Origin: Harmothoe impar
Lineage: Eukaryota; Annelida; Polychaeta; Phyllodocida; Polynoidae
NCBI GenBank assembly: GCA_947462335.1
Contig: OX381710.1
Location: forward strand, 63,049,303 to 63,113,302
Reading direction: 5' to 3'
DNA length: 64,000 nt
Shown: positions 10,686-22,860 of the stretch, piece by piece
How the letters are laid out: each line of letters opens with the position of its first letter
How positions within the stretch are numbered: the first letter of the stretch is position 1
The notes under the pieces: model-generated
Seen by the model: only the letters and a program-made list of their open reading frames with translations
What the model was told of the DNA's origin: nothing
Databases searched by the model: none
Translations under genes and position numbers: made by a program

Positions 10686-12371
10686 TCACTGTATGAGACC
10701 TTTAGAGTGTAGTCTTTTTATAAACTGCTCCTTGACATGAGAGGTGGCTTTGGACTTAAAGAGGTCCTTTGACTTTTGAGTACGACATTCAGGCAGTAGG
10801 TTATTCCACAGTTCAATCGCCCGGTAAAGGGGACTTTTCCTGTATCCCAATAAGTTGGATTTTGGATATTTCAAAAGGGCTGTACCTGTGGAGCGCATCA
10901 CTCGCCCATCAGGTGCACCCACCTGAAACTCAATTCCCATCGCATTCATGTCAAAAACATTTGAGTATACATATTTATGCAGTAACATTAGTAAAGGTAG
11001 TCTACTTTTGTGTCCATATGGAGATCAATAATATGATATTTCATTTTTACATTTAGACATAACCGGAGACTTTTATTTTGGGTCAGCTGTAAATGTTTAT
11101 GTCGGGCATCTGTCACCCCATTGTAGAGGAAACCACAATACTCCATCACTGGGAGGATTGTTTGTTTATACACACTTATGGCAGTATTGCGAGACATTTT
11201 TCCACGTAATTTATGCAGCATTACATTTCTGAGGTTTGTGTTATTTACAGTTTTGATAATAGACTGATCAAGGTTCAGTCTGCTATCAAGTATGATGCCT
11301 AGGTATTCATACTCCTAGCATGTTTCAAGTACATGTGATCCCATTTTAATGCCGCTTGAGAGAGAAATATCTTTAGGATCGTGACTATATATGACTAGCT
11401 TACTCTTGTCAGTATTGACACATAAACCACTGTCAGAGAACCATTTATAGGCACTATTGGCATCGGCTTGAAGGAGGGACATAGCCTCTTTGGGATCATT
11501 TTTGGAAATATAGAAAACAACATCATCCGCATACATCAATACACGACTATGTTTTATGACAGAGGGTAAAGAATTTATGCAACAAATGAACAACAAGGGC
11601 CCCAATATGGACCCCTGGGGGACTCCATATCTTACTTTGGTCGTCAAAGATTTGATATTATTACATAGAGTACGCTGGGTTCTATTGTTCAAGTAGGCAT
11701 GTAGCCAGTCACAATATATATCAGGCAGATTAAACCATTTCATGTGGCTCAGCAGCTCTGCATGATGTATGTATACAATCAAAAGCCTTCCACACGTCCA
11801 GGTAACAAGCCAACAGCGGGTTTCTGTTGTCTTTGGATCTAAATATGTCATTTACTAGCCTAAAGACCGCGTCGTTTGTTCCCCTGGACGTGCGGAAGCC
11901 AAACTGGGACTCAGACAGCAACCCGTCTTTCTCCAGTCTAGTATAAATCTCCTCGTATACCACTCTCTCCATAACCTTGCTAGGCATGGGTAAAAGAGAG
12001 ATGGGTCTTCAATTACCAACACAGCGGGGGTTGCCTGGCTTTGGTAGCGGTATTACAGTAGCTGTAGACCAGGCAGCCGGGAACAAAATATTATGCAAGC
12101 AATAGTTTATCAAATGGGTCAGTTGTGGAGCCAGTATCAGTAGAGCGTCCTTCATTACAGTTGCGCTAATATTATCTACACCACTAGATTTATGTACATC
12201 TATATCTTTCAATAGTTTAACAATTTTTGAATAACTCACAATGGTTTCTTCTGTCGGTTCATGCACATCAGAAACAGGCATGGACGTTCTACGGACATTT
12301 GGTGCCGATCCCAGCCCTTGAAACAGGTGAGAGCCTATGGTACTAAAGAAGTCATTAATATATTCAGGCAC
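10686..12371 (-). pseudogene. LINE reverse transcriptase, broken
   Basis: Minus-strand frames in order: 12371-12009 (fingers, with a KSSGVDNISATVMK block), 11987-11730 (FGFRTSRGTNDAV and palm motif LDVWKAFDCI), 11851-11315 (GVPQGSILGPLLF and catalytic YADDVVFY), 11221-10988 and 10988-10686 (thumb and C-terminal region). The successive frames overlap or are separated by stops, so at least three frameshifts or nonsense changes have occurred. The conserved aspartates are still present. It would have copied LINE RNA at a nicked target. Confidence 0.85.
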
Positions 12372-12409
12372 TGCTGGCCCAGTTATTTCTGTACCGGTAT
12401 CATGGCGAT

Positions 12410-12622
12410 TTAGAACAATAGTCTGTCTAGATTTGCCCGTGCAGCCCAGCAGGGAATTAAGTTCACGCCAGAATTTATATGGGTTTTGGAATGTTCCTCT
12501 AGTTTCTCTATAAAATACATTTCTTCTGCATTACGAGTTAAAGCATTGATATCCCTGTGGGCCTGTTTGGCTAGCTCAAGCAAACACTCGTTTACATAAC
12601 CACCTTCACTACACTCGGCCAT
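12410..12622 (-). pseudogene. LINE linker between EN and RT
   Basis: Open minus-strand frame rich in charged residues, placed between the endonuclease and RT fingers, as the helical linker is in CR1-type ORF2. It is bounded by stops, so it is another broken piece of the same ORF. Confidence 0.55.
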
Positions 12623-13134
12623 GTATTGATTTCGCTAGTAAATTACCTCGTAAATATGACGAGACATCCAGGGCTTGTTTGTTTCCAGTATGGTCATTTG
12701 ACGCACAGAGCAGTGGGTGTCAAGATAAGAGAGAATACTATTCAATATTATTTCCCACACGTCATCCACACTAGTGGACGAGTAGAATATACTCCAGTCT
12801 TGTGAAAGTAGCTAGTCTACGAAATCATTGTGATTATAATTCTTATATGATCTACCTATGATTACCTTCTTCTAAAACACCTCTTTTGGTTTCTTTTTAA
12901 TTGCATATATGGGCAAGTGATCACTCACCAACAACGGCAGGGTTCCATGAGATTAGATAATGTCACAATCGGTACAAATTAGGTCTATGCAGGTCCCACA
13001 TGGTTTGTCAGGATAGGGCCTGGTTACATGGTTTGTTATAACATCAGATAAGCACAGGGTATCCATAGCACACTTGTAATATTTAGTCTTACAGTCGTCA
13101 GGGCTGAGGAGGTCAATGTTTATATCCCCAATTA

Positions 13135-14327
13135 GGGTAGATTCACAACTTTCAACCGGTCTGATCCATGTTTTTCTATGAGCTACCTTTAAGGTCTAAT
13201 TGCTCCTAGAGTACATTGTGCATAACCTTCCGAATTGAACCAAATTTTAGATATTGCTCTGGAGAATAATATTCATGGTATCTCATAATACACTATATCA
13301 GTTTGTAGTATTTAATTCCATGATTTATCAGAGCATTCAGAATTGCTCCTTTTCACCCTAAGTCAGCCAAAATCTACCTTGAGTCACCCATATCATAGCC
13401 ACCATAAATATGTGGAATAAACCAGCAATCTCGAGATTTTCTTCAATGGCTTAACTGACATGAATGCATGTATCATATATCAATATGTTACAACTAACAA
13501 TAGAGAAGAAAAGATTCAGAAAGTCAGTACAGTACCTCAGGAGAATACAACTGCATTATGAGCTATCAATACACTTAAATATTCATATGAGCAGTGAGCG
13601 CTTAATATTATATTATAGACATGTAGTATTGAGTTCTATTGAATATATCAGGAGCTCTGCCCCCTCACCCCCTCACCCCCTCACCCCCTCACCCCCTCAC
13701 CCCCTCACCCCCTCCCCCCCTCTTTTTGCAGTTCACCCTTGCCCTTTATACACTACACAAGTAAGCCTGCTATCCTTAACCATCTTGTAGAAGAGGGTAT
13801 TCTGGTAAGAGGGGGTATTAACAAGGGTAGGGGAAGGGTTCTTAGACAAGAATTCCGGGTGAGAGAATTACAGGGGGGACTCCAGAGAAGAAAATCCCAT
13901 GGTTGACTTAAGGTATGAGGTGGCTGACTTAGGGTGAATTTGTGGCTGACTCAAGGTGAAATAGGTATACCTTACAAAATCAGTCCTGAACATAATTTAG
14001 GAAATTAATTTTGCTCAATAAAGTGTTGATTTGAGTAATTCAGGTACATCTCCAGCTCACAAAACTGATCGACATTGTGTATGAAAGGGATAAATACTTC
14101 AAACTAACTACGAAAGAGAATGAACAGGTCAAACAGGGGTACTTCTGACTGATTTTACATTATGAAAGAGAGTAATGATATGGATGCAATGTGTAGTATA
14201 TATTTGTAAAACACTTCAATTTTAAAATCAGTGGGAGTTTATTGTTACTAGATTCATAGTAAACTGGTAATCTCATGTCAAAAGTGGTTGACTCACGGTA
14301 TGAGTTTGACTTAGGGTGAACCTACCC
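13135..14327. mobile_element. TA-flanked MITE inside LINE
   Basis: Ends are GGGTAGATTCAC and GTGAACCTACCC, 12-bp TIRs with one mismatch, flanked by TA at 13133-13134 and 14328-14329. TA duplication is typical of Tc1/mariner-type transposons. The interior repeats TIR-like words (CCTAAGTCAGCC, ACCTTGAGTCACC, GGCTGACTTAGGGTGAA). No transposase frame was seen. A 199-bp relative is at 24723-24921. Confidence 0.85.
13660..13715 (+). repeat. (CCCCCTCA)n minisatellite
   Basis: About seven copies of an 8-base unit inside the TA-flanked element. Reading frames through it are not genes. Confidence 0.95.
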
Positions 14328-15055
14328 TAACCATCTCTCTCGGCCTGTCATACATTCATTTTGGCATATTTCTACAATAGCGTCAACACATTTAACATAA
14401 CTACCGTTTGGCGGTCTATATACATGTATAAATGTTGTGAGCCTATGTTTATCTTGTGTATAATGAATTATCATAGCCTCAATATCACAGCTTGACTTAA
14501 GTAAAGTTTTATCCAATGAACAATACGGGGCAAGTTTATCGCAGATATAGACAAGTAGGCCGCCACCTGCTTTGTCTAGTACACGGTCATAGCGAAAAAA
14601 GTTATAACCGGGTACATACAATTTATGATCAGAGTACCCTTCTAGTAACCAGCTTTGGCTTACACACAAGATGTTGAATAATTTTACCAAGTCATATAGT
14701 TGGCTGAATTTCATGTATAAGCTTCTTATATTATAGTGGCCAACTTTTAAACCATGTTGGTTGGCAAAAGTACCTAGAGTTGTCGTCATCTTCGGCAGGG
14801 CACGCCTTAGAGACGCATTTTGAATTATGGTGTCATTCAGTGGGATTACATTGCTTCCGTCAGCATCGCTGTGTGAATTCATTTTAGAGAGAGAAATGGC
14901 AGTTCCGCACAGTACATGTATAAAGATAAACAGGTTAACATTATCCGGTGTCATTAGACAGCGAAGCATTGTCACCTTCTATATGATTACTAAATTCAAT
15001 ATTACTATACATTATTTATATTCATATACATAATTCATGATTTATTCAAACTAAT

Positions 15056-15145
15056 AAATTTTGGTTTGTGCTGGGACCATCGGCACTATGGGCCCAGTGT
15101 AATTTGGAAGAGTACAATCAATCAAATACAATATATATAGTTCAT
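15056..15145 (+). mobile_element. Possible LINE 3' tail
   Basis: A CATCGGCACTATGGGCCCAG block followed by TACAATCAATCAAATACAA. The AATCAATCAA tail matches that near 755-768 and resembles CR1/L2-type 3' ends. It lies just beyond the 5' edge of the minus-strand LINE and is in the opposite orientation. Confidence 0.3.
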
Positions 15146-16155
15146 TATAGAAATAGGTTACATTAACAAAATTTAACATGTCCATTTATGTTTACCGACT
15201 ATAGTTCCAATTACAACTTCAATCAGGTTGATTTTAAATATAATGTGGATTGTGCATTGAAAAGACAGTTTTACAATTTTACAATTTTACAGTATCTCTT
15301 AAAGTTACAATCTCCATTTCATGATCATGTGATCTCAATCAGATCAGCATGTACTCCCCTGGCTGAAGAGAGCAGGTGTAATTGTTACAGATCAAGTATG
15401 AAATGATAATATGAGATTACACAATTGAGTGCAATCATGTGTTGTTTAAATATTCTTGGCCCTTATTAATATACAAAATGAGTCTGTGATGTCTGTGTCA
15501 GATTGTCTCAATAGCACACAGATATCTGAGAGTAATATTTTATATTCTTGGCTGTCATTAGCAATATACTGTCATAAACTTGTATAATGCTGACTTGAAT
15601 CCTCGGAATTCGTATTTGATTGCATGCCAACATATGCTCGTGGAAACCATTTGTTGTGACTCTTTACTCTGCATGAGAGATCTGTGACTACCCAGTGTTT
15701 GCACAAATGGCTATGGATTGAGAAGACTCCTTTTATGTAACACATTTGTGGCCAATAAAAACCTATAAACTCAAACTCAAACTTGGCAGTGGTGCCTGCT
15801 AATGTCAACATTCCACTATATCTTAATAGTGTGGTTAAGGCATGTCAATGGAAAGACTTTTCCGTTGAAATTTTGGACTGATACTCTTTGTGTATGTCAG
15901 TGTTGATATCGGCCTGAGTCCATTTATCAGTGTAATTTCTATATGCAAGTCGTGGTAGGCTGTCTAAAGTTTAGACATTTTTCATGTTGTTATATTAATG
16001 TATTACCTGTATTACTATTGTCTATATGATGGTACTCATTTATTTTTCATAACATATAACACATGGTTTCTTTTCCTGTGATTTGACAAATAAACACATT
16101 TCAAACCTCAAGAAAAAAACTACCCTAAACGCTCGTCAACTTGTCAGAGTACCTG
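15146..16155. other. No gene seen
   Basis: AT-rich unique sequence with short tandem words (ACAATTTTACAATTTTAC at about 15275). An AATAAACACATTTCAAA tail at about 16089 could be another LINE end. Confidence 0.25.
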
Positions 16156-18270
16156 CACTGATCCCAACTCACAGACAGACATGGCTGTTTCCCTCAATAA
16201 TCAATGCTAGTTGTATGCAGATTGAACCCAACAGAACTCTTTTGAGGTCCAGGGGATAACATGAAAATTCACTTTTGGGTAATTTCCTAAAACATGACAG
16301 GAAGCAGCAAAGAGCATCTCGGCAGTCATTGTCTTAGGTTTTGAGCAGTAGAAAGAGAAGAAAAAAAGAGGAGGAGGTATTTCAGTTAGCAGTAACATGG
16401 GTGTTTAACTGCTACTGGATTATGCAAGATCATTAAGTAGCAACTTTATATTCTGAGATAATGCTTTCCAAGAGACATACTTTCTGTCCCCTCTAATTCT
16501 GTGAACCTCTTGTAATTCAATTTATCTTATCATACCCACATTATCTTAGTCTTCCTGGCTTTCGTAAATGTCTTTTGTACATGTATTATTTTTCAATGTC
16601 TCTACAGTTGTATCTTCTTACCTTGAGGCTGTTTTTGATGTTGTGTAGCCATCGCTTGTAATCCGACTCTTGGCTCTTATAAACCTCTCTTGTCTTACAT
16701 GAGGCATCGTATGACTGTGCTTGGTTTTGCAACAATCTGTTTTCCTTTACAAACATTGTTTGTATCTAAGAAAGGACTTTGTCTCTGATTTCTGTTTCAT
16801 CTTGTTTTATGGCTCTCTTTTTTGTTTAGCAATAATCTTATGTTACTGTAACTGTTCTTTGTTTAGAGCATGCATATGGCTCTACTTAATGTTATCTTAT
16901 TCATGGCCATTCTGTTTGGAAGTGTTCTCTAATGTGCCCACTGTGATCAGATGAAGTCATGGTCTTCATGAGAATCTCTTCATGAAAAAAACCAGCCCAT
17001 CAGTGTGTAATTGTGTGATGCCTGTTGCATATAGCTATTTCATATTCCTTTTACTATAGAACTGTATATTATGTCATACTGTGTGATACAAGCTGCAGAA
17101 TATCATACAGATTATCATATGAGGAATTTAGGTTTCATCCACTATAATTTCCTTTTCCCTTTACATCTGTCGCTGCTTATCATTGTATCTGGCCATTGTC
17201 TTTGACTATTTTGAATATCCCCGGACCAGTGCAGCCATCAACTGTCTTATACAGCTTATATATAGGGATTGTTGTCATTAGGTTGTCATCAGGTTGCTTT
17301 CATAAGCACCTGTTCCTGTGTGGATATGCTCTGTTCACAATCCCTGTTTTCTGCAATCATATTTACATTTCTAAAGCTGTGTGCTATTGCTTCGTGCTGT
17401 TTTCATGTTTTGTGGCCATCTATTGTAGTTCAGCTCTTAGCTTTTATAGACCTCACTTCGTTTATGTCAAGTAATTTGTGACTGTCTGTTTTTTTCTAGC
17501 AATGATTGCTGTCTCGTAAACATCTTTTGTGTCGGAGAATCAACCTTTGTCAATTTTGTCCGCAGTCCTTAATGATTGATAGAAAAGCACCCTAAAATAT
17601 TGTGAGCATTGTCATGAACTAAGGCCAAGAAGTATAAAATGCCTACAACATGTTGTGCATATTATACTAATCTAGCAAATAGCAGGAACACATGCAACAG
17701 AAAGGAAAAGTTCTGGCCAATTATGGTCCATCGGATAATTGTAATGCACTTAAGTGAGAGCATGTCTGATAACAGAATTGCCTGTTGTGTAATCGAGACT
17801 TAATGCTTGAGAATCACGCAATACGATTATAACCATTTAAGTGATTTAATATGCTATCTTTCATTGTAATGATGCGAGCGTGAATGCAGCCCTAGAGAGT
17901 CTACTCACTAGGGCTGCATTCATGCATTCTATACCCCTTTCTACAGATTATGTCACAGATATATTCTCATGGAACTAAAAGTGGTTCTATCCATCCTCCC
18001 TGTAATAGTTCCTGGTTGTCACGTGCACGCTATGACGCATACCATTTGTCAAATAAAATAAAGTACTGTGGCACTGTAGGAGCCCTACTAAAGTCAGAAA
18101 TGCAATTTGAATTTGGAGATTGCATGACGAAAAATAAAATTGAGAGTCACCAAAATGAAGTTCAATTTGTCCCTACGGGGAGTTGGAGAATGAGGAGTCC
18201 AAGGTTTATCCTTCTGCTCTTCCTGTTGGTCTATAGAACTCTGTCTGTTCACCCTACATCGGCTTCCATT
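16156..18270 (+). repeat. Segmental duplication, copy 2
   Basis: Collinear with 6524-8060 but about 0.6 kb longer. Part of the excess comes from internal repetition: the block around 16620-16810 (CTTATAAACC, GCAACAATCTG, AAACATTG) recurs in diverged form at 17390-17550. The final segment (18070-18265) matches 7850-8040 and 9465-9680. No frame is conserved. Confidence 0.6.
17881..17922. repeat. TGCATGAATGCAG hairpin, member 1
   Basis: Perfect 15-bp arms (TGAATGCAGCCCTAG and its complement) around a 12-base loop. It is the cleanest member of a local family; relatives are at 21477-21535, 23554-23604, 24404-24460 and 25060-25236. Confidence 0.8.
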
Positions 18271-19599
18271 TGTCCTCAGACAACCCAATAGATATTGTTG
18301 GTTTATGTAGATTATTGTCACTTGTGTTACACACCTAATGAAGCAGCAGTGTTAATGATGCTCGCATTATTGGCTCACAATGTTGGCTTACAATATTGGC
18401 TTTAAAATGTCGAATGATACAGATATTATAGTTTACCAGGATTAGGCATATCCGATTGCAGGCTCATATCACCTTTTGCACGAGACCCTATGATATGATA
18501 TCTACTAATACCTGGCAATTTTGGCCAAAGGAGAAGTAATTTTGACTTTGCATTTGCGGGATTGTAAAGTGAGAATATTACATTTCGATTAAGCACATCC
18601 AAATTGTGTAAAATCAATGTATGGCAAATTCTACTCTTGACTGCTTTGACAAGTTTGATTCTTTGTAAAGTGCACCAAACTAATTTGTACCCTTCCGACT
18701 TAATAAGTCCATCTCAATGCACTGAAGTGGGTCACCAATCGTCTGCAAGGAAATTATTTCTAGGTAATCCATAGTGGCCTACTGAATACGTCACAAAGAA
18801 AATACCGAAATAAGTCAATTGCTCTCACCAAAACAGCTAGAATTTCAAACCAGTGAAGGTCCAGGAAGGTGTTTCACAACGGCTGTAATAGATCGACCTT
18901 TATCAAAATGTTTCTAAACCCCTATCACTCATAGATTAGACTAACACCTATTCCTTAGCCACAAAGTCTAATGCTCACTTGTATAGCTCGGGTATTAACC
19001 CTTCCTTTACTGTACACGCATTATTGCGAGTTTACTGTACAGGACCGTACACTCATTTATAAATGCGAGTTACTCGCCACGATTTCTTCTGACAGTTGTC
19101 TATGGCATTTTGGCATATATTAATTCGTTTGTACATACATCCAATATTTCAGACATGCTGGGTATTTCAACTTGGATGATATTTAACTGATATTTTTAAT
19201 ATGATCTGAGCAATATTTAAGGCAAAAATCGAGAAAAAAGAGTCAAGCAATATTTTTATTTGGGTGAAAAATGGTTTTGTCCAATCTTTCATCCTGAAAA
19301 AGATGGTACCAAAAGTTAAGGTCTATTTTGATGCATACTGGCCTAAATGTAAGTTTTAATGGCAATATATACACTCAATAAGCTATATTTAATTTCAAAT
19401 AGGACTTTATCTCCCTAATTGAAACACTTAGGGCGATTTGGATATCTTACTTTCTGGTTATTCAATACTGTTCATTTTGTCATAGATGTACTTCTAGTTT
19501 GAATATCTACAAAATTCTTTCAGTTTCTAAAAGGTTAGACCATCCCCTAAATCACAATATCCCATTTGAATTTCATCTGAAAAAATCTAGGTTTGGGAT
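18271..19599. other. No gene seen
   Basis: AT-rich, no splice-bounded frame. A local imperfect repeat around 18990-19080 alternates CTGTAC, GCGAGTT and TACTGTACA words. Confidence 0.25.
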
Positions 19600-20400
19600 G
19601 GGTGTCCTTATGTGGAGCCTGGTAAAGGAAGAGTTAAAAGAAAAGACCAGCGTAATTTTAAGTGGCCTTCTATCAGTAGTAAATCCATTGATTAACAACA
19701 TTTTGCCATGCATACCATCAAAGTATGCCGCATGTAGCATTTAAACCTGAAACAAACATTTAGAGTGTGACGTCACATGAGACCAAGAATATACCCAACT
19801 ATGCGAACACAGTATATTCTACTATCATTTATGATGCATCAGACAACAAAGCCATGATTAAGGAGCTATTCATTGTCTTCATTAATTAGCTATAAACCCA
19901 TTTTTTTCACATTTCATAAATAGAGTTATCAAGAAGGCCATAAGAGCCAGTATACATGAAACAAATAAGGAACAAAATCGTCTGCACCTACATTGCCCTA
20001 TGATTGGCCCTTGAGTGTCCCTTAAGTGGCCATTCAGCTCTACTGAATTTGGTGTACATTACTGAGCAACCAAGCAAGGGGTCGTTATAGTGGTGTCTAG
20101 ACCAATAAAGGGAAATGGGCTGAGTATGTCTAGGTGTTTTTTGGTCCTCTGTGACATCATTCTTGGCCAGGCTTTGGATTTTATATTACAGGTTTAATGC
20201 TACATGGTACATATTTCGACAGAATGTATGTCAGTAGGCTGCTAATCAATACCATTAGTAGTGATAGAGGGCAATTTATAATTACGCTGGTCTTTTTTTT
20301 TAAAGAAAGTGTTCTATATTTTGTCTCCACAAAGTAAAATGTCAGTACTCTTTCTTTTCCAAGTTCATGTGTTAAATATGATATTTGCATCTTTTGAGAT
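19600..20400. repeat. Imperfect inverted repeat
   Basis: The left arm (about 19620-19760) and right arm (about 20185-20320) are diverged reverse complements: AAAGACCAGCGTAATT against AATTACGCTGGTCTTT, and ATGTAGCATTTAAACCTG against CAGGTTTAATGCTACAT. About 420 bp separates them. Both inner edges approach a TGACGTCA- or TGACATCA-like word. A long-TIR element or an inverted duplication are both possible. Confidence 0.6.
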
Positions 20401-20540
20401 TCTTTTGATTTGAAAAAATCTCAAATGGGCCTTTCATTGTGACAAATGCTTTATTTTTGTTGATTTTGAATTAATCCATACTCAGTGAGGTAGCCGGTTT
20501 TGTCAACATTTATTTCTCTAATGTTGTTTTCCCAGATATA

Positions 20541-21467
20541 GCCAGTACATCTATTTATTATGATTTAGGTTATTTTTCATAGCTCCCCTTTTTCAAAAAA
20601 GTTAGATAATTATTTGCATCACTGCAAACACATTTACTAGGTATACATCCTGTCAATTTGATTAATCAAGGATTGGTCTTTGGTCAGTATGAGTGATGCT
20701 TTTAGAATAGTCATAGAATATAAAGTGTCGGTGTATCAAAAGGATAATCCTACAATGTGGTACATGAACTACATTTAACTTAATTCTGCACCAGAGAATA
20801 GATCAATCCTTTTGAATCACCTTCCAGGTACCCTAGGGGAAGGGGAGAACCTTGACAGTTTTGTGCACTAAATACATGTAGTACATTTAGTACATTTATA
20901 ACTCTTTTGACTACACAGAACCCCATAACAAGTTGGGGTTCCAAGCTATCCATTAACGGGACAGCTTACATCTACTCTCTAGCCCTATGGCACAAGGAGC
21001 ACAGATGTTGAGTACAGATATTTTGCCTTTTAGACAAATATCAAATCCATTCTTGCAATGCTTTCATGAACTGTCATTCAAATTGTTGTAATAAATGTAT
21101 GTTCTTCTTTCCAACAATACATATTTATAGGAGTAGGCCAACCGTCACAACTATTTGCAGCCCAATCCAATACACAGCCACACAACATATAGCCGCCCAG
21201 AATAAACAAGTTTATGGCATATATATATATATAGAGAGAGAGAGAGAGGCATGGCATGCCCCATTACTCTCATTCCATAAGTATCTTTCCCTCACAGAGA
21301 CCTTCATAGTAACTAAGCAATGCGTGTGAGGTGGGCGGCGGAAGGTGTTAGATCATCCGGCATTGGGGAGGTCAGGAGGTAGGATAGATAGAGCAGCAGC
21401 AGAGATGAAAGCATCCTCTTTGGATATACCCATTTAATGACCGCATCATGCCTTAATTCATGATATA
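20541..21467. other. No gene seen; AT/AG microsatellite
   Basis: Mostly unique. (AT)n then (AG)n at 21219-21248, and CTACATTTAGTACATTTA-type repetition at about 20870-20900. Confidence 0.3.
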
Positions 21468-21640
21468 CCTTGTCGTCATGATGCATGAATGCAGCACTGG
21501 TGAGTAACTCCCCAGTGCTGTATTCATGCATTATGCCAGTCCTAGTGCATTGAAGCACTCCCATGGTTGGCATGGCAGAAGAATGCAGCGCTTAAAAGTA
21601 GATTCACGCATCATGCATTCATGCATCATGACGACCAAGG
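21468..21640. mobile_element. Multi-hairpin palindromic element
   Basis: TIRs of about 25 bases: CCTTGTCGTCATGATGCATG at the left and its near-complement ending CATGACGACCAAGG at the right. Inside is a strong hairpin (21477-21535: 24-bp arms, GTGAGTAACTC-like loop), then a second, degenerate CATGCATGATGC palindrome. The same architecture recurs at 25060-25236. Non-coding, MITE-like. Confidence 0.65.
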
Positions 21641-21849
21641 ACATAGCAGATTAAAGTACCACGCCACCCTTAATGGGGTATATCCACTACATACAGCGCA
21701 TTAGTGGCGACACCTGCACGGGTGAACTACGGCTGCTGGTTACTATTGCGCTGGGTGTGTATGGGTGAAGCATGCAGCCTCGAACACTCCAGGCCCATAC
21801 TGGGCCTGGACAAATTTATATCTAAATAAAATGATCCGGAATCCTGGAT

Positions 21850-21900
21850 CATTTTTCAATGAGCTGTGTGGGTTCGAATCCCACCTTGGCACAGTAGGTG
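21850..21900 (+). ncRNA. tRNA-like T-arm (SINE remnant)
   Basis: GTGGGTTCGAATCCCACC forms a perfect 5-bp T-stem and the RNA polymerase III B box. No matching acceptor 5' strand, D-arm or anticodon arm is found upstream, so it is not a functional tRNA; a SINE head or decayed tRNA is more likely. Confidence 0.4.
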
Positions 21901-22029
21901 GTTTGTTTTTTACATTACCTATTAAACCCATTTAGAGCATAACTTCACCTACAATGACATAATGATATCACCTATTAAGTATGTGACTAGGTACATTAGG
22001 TTAAATTCAGGTCAATTATGTAGATATCA

Positions 22030-22110
22030 ATTGAAGTACTGATTAAGCCACAGTGGGGTTCGAACCCATGTCCTCCTGAGTGCTGATACACAATAGCATA
22101 GTACATGAGG
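22030..22110 (-). ncRNA. tRNA-like B box (SINE remnant)
   Basis: On the minus strand, CATGGGTTCGAACCCCAC provides a T-arm and B box following a region that could pass for a weak D-arm. The acceptor stem does not close. Best read as a tRNA-derived SINE fragment facing the one at 21850. Confidence 0.4.
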
Positions 22111-22742
22111 GCCAGTGTAGGTATAGGTCTGTAAGTATCCCCCCAGACTGTATACGTACAGTCAGGGCCCGAGACTGTGAAGCATGCTGCTGGGTACCAG
22201 CGTCCCAACACACATGAGCATGCGCACCGCTGTGTTGGCATTAGAGACGAATTCTCCATGCATGCACACTTTTTACAAGTTCTTTGATCTTCTGTAAGGG
22301 TGGGCCCGGCCGCTGCGAGGGAAGAAAACGAGGCTCTGTTGCAGTCTTCCTTTATGCTCAAGTAGTTTAGTTGGCACCCTTCCAAACCTATAAGTATCAC
22401 CTCAGGTCTTCAAACGATATTACGTTGTTGTTATTGCCAAAATTGATGTCAATTAAAGGAAATTGAAATTGAGGTTTAATCAAAGCTGTGTGTGGCCCTC
22501 ATTTGTACAAGCCCAACCATCATTCTGAATGAAATGGTTTACGCTGCCAACCTAAAACCTACATTCCTCTTTGTACCACGAATGATTGGAACGCTTACCT
22601 TGGAATCTGCCAGTTTGCTCTCCGTGGACCCTTTGGATTAGTTTTTGATTGGTCAGCTATTAATAAGCCAAGAATCGTTATTTTTCAGGATGAAACGTGA
22701 CGACGACGGTTATTTGTGTTGACTAAAAGCCTGGGCTCCACT

Positions 22743-22860
22743 AGGGCGACACAGGTATGTGTGAAACGTGGCGATCTTTATTCATGTGTTACCTTGCACA
22801 TTTTGCATCATTTCTCTTCATTTCGCCTCATTTCACTTTATTTCGCTTCAGTGTCGCCCT
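22743..22860. mobile_element. Short MITE
   Basis: Ten-base TIRs AGGGCGACAC and GTGTCGCCCT enclose 118 bp with a CATTTCGCCTCATTTCACTT-type tandem motif. No clear target duplication. Confidence 0.4.

Larger units (their letters stand above)
12890..14975 (-). pseudogene. LINE AP-endonuclease, split
   Basis: The N-terminal half (14975-14328) carries the LKVGHYNIRSL motif and the GGGLLVYI segment. The frame resumes at 13134 with LIGDINIDLL, the metal-binding core, runs to an in-frame TAA near 12955, and continues with LVSDHLPIYAI, holding the SDH catalytic triad region. The 1,193-bp TA element at 13135-14327 separates the halves; the reading frame is otherwise continuous across that site. The enzyme would nick target DNA for target-primed reverse transcription. 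Confidence 0.8.
10640..15010 (-). mobile_element. Decayed CR1-group LINE
   Basis: A non-LTR retrotransposon reads right to left: AP endonuclease (14975 down to about 12890), a linker, then reverse transcriptase (12371 to about 11315) and a C-terminal region (to 10686). Endonuclease and RT motifs and the C-terminal YRKSPLYRAIELWNNLLP-type block fit the CR1/L2/Daphne/Crack group. The copy is dead: it has in-frame stops, several frameshifts and a 1.19-kb insertion. ORF1 is not recognisable, so it is probably 5' truncated near 15.0 kb. The 3' end is near 10640, where ATTACATATAGTTA is duplicated (10510 and 10635). Confidence 0.85.

Noticed and set aside
13660..13715. CRISPR-like direct repeats
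   Set aside because: Eight-base perfect tandem units with no spacers, inside a MITE of an animal genome.
22030..22110. Functional tRNA gene
   Set aside because: T-arm and B box are good, but the acceptor stem does not pair and no anticodon arm could be assigned.
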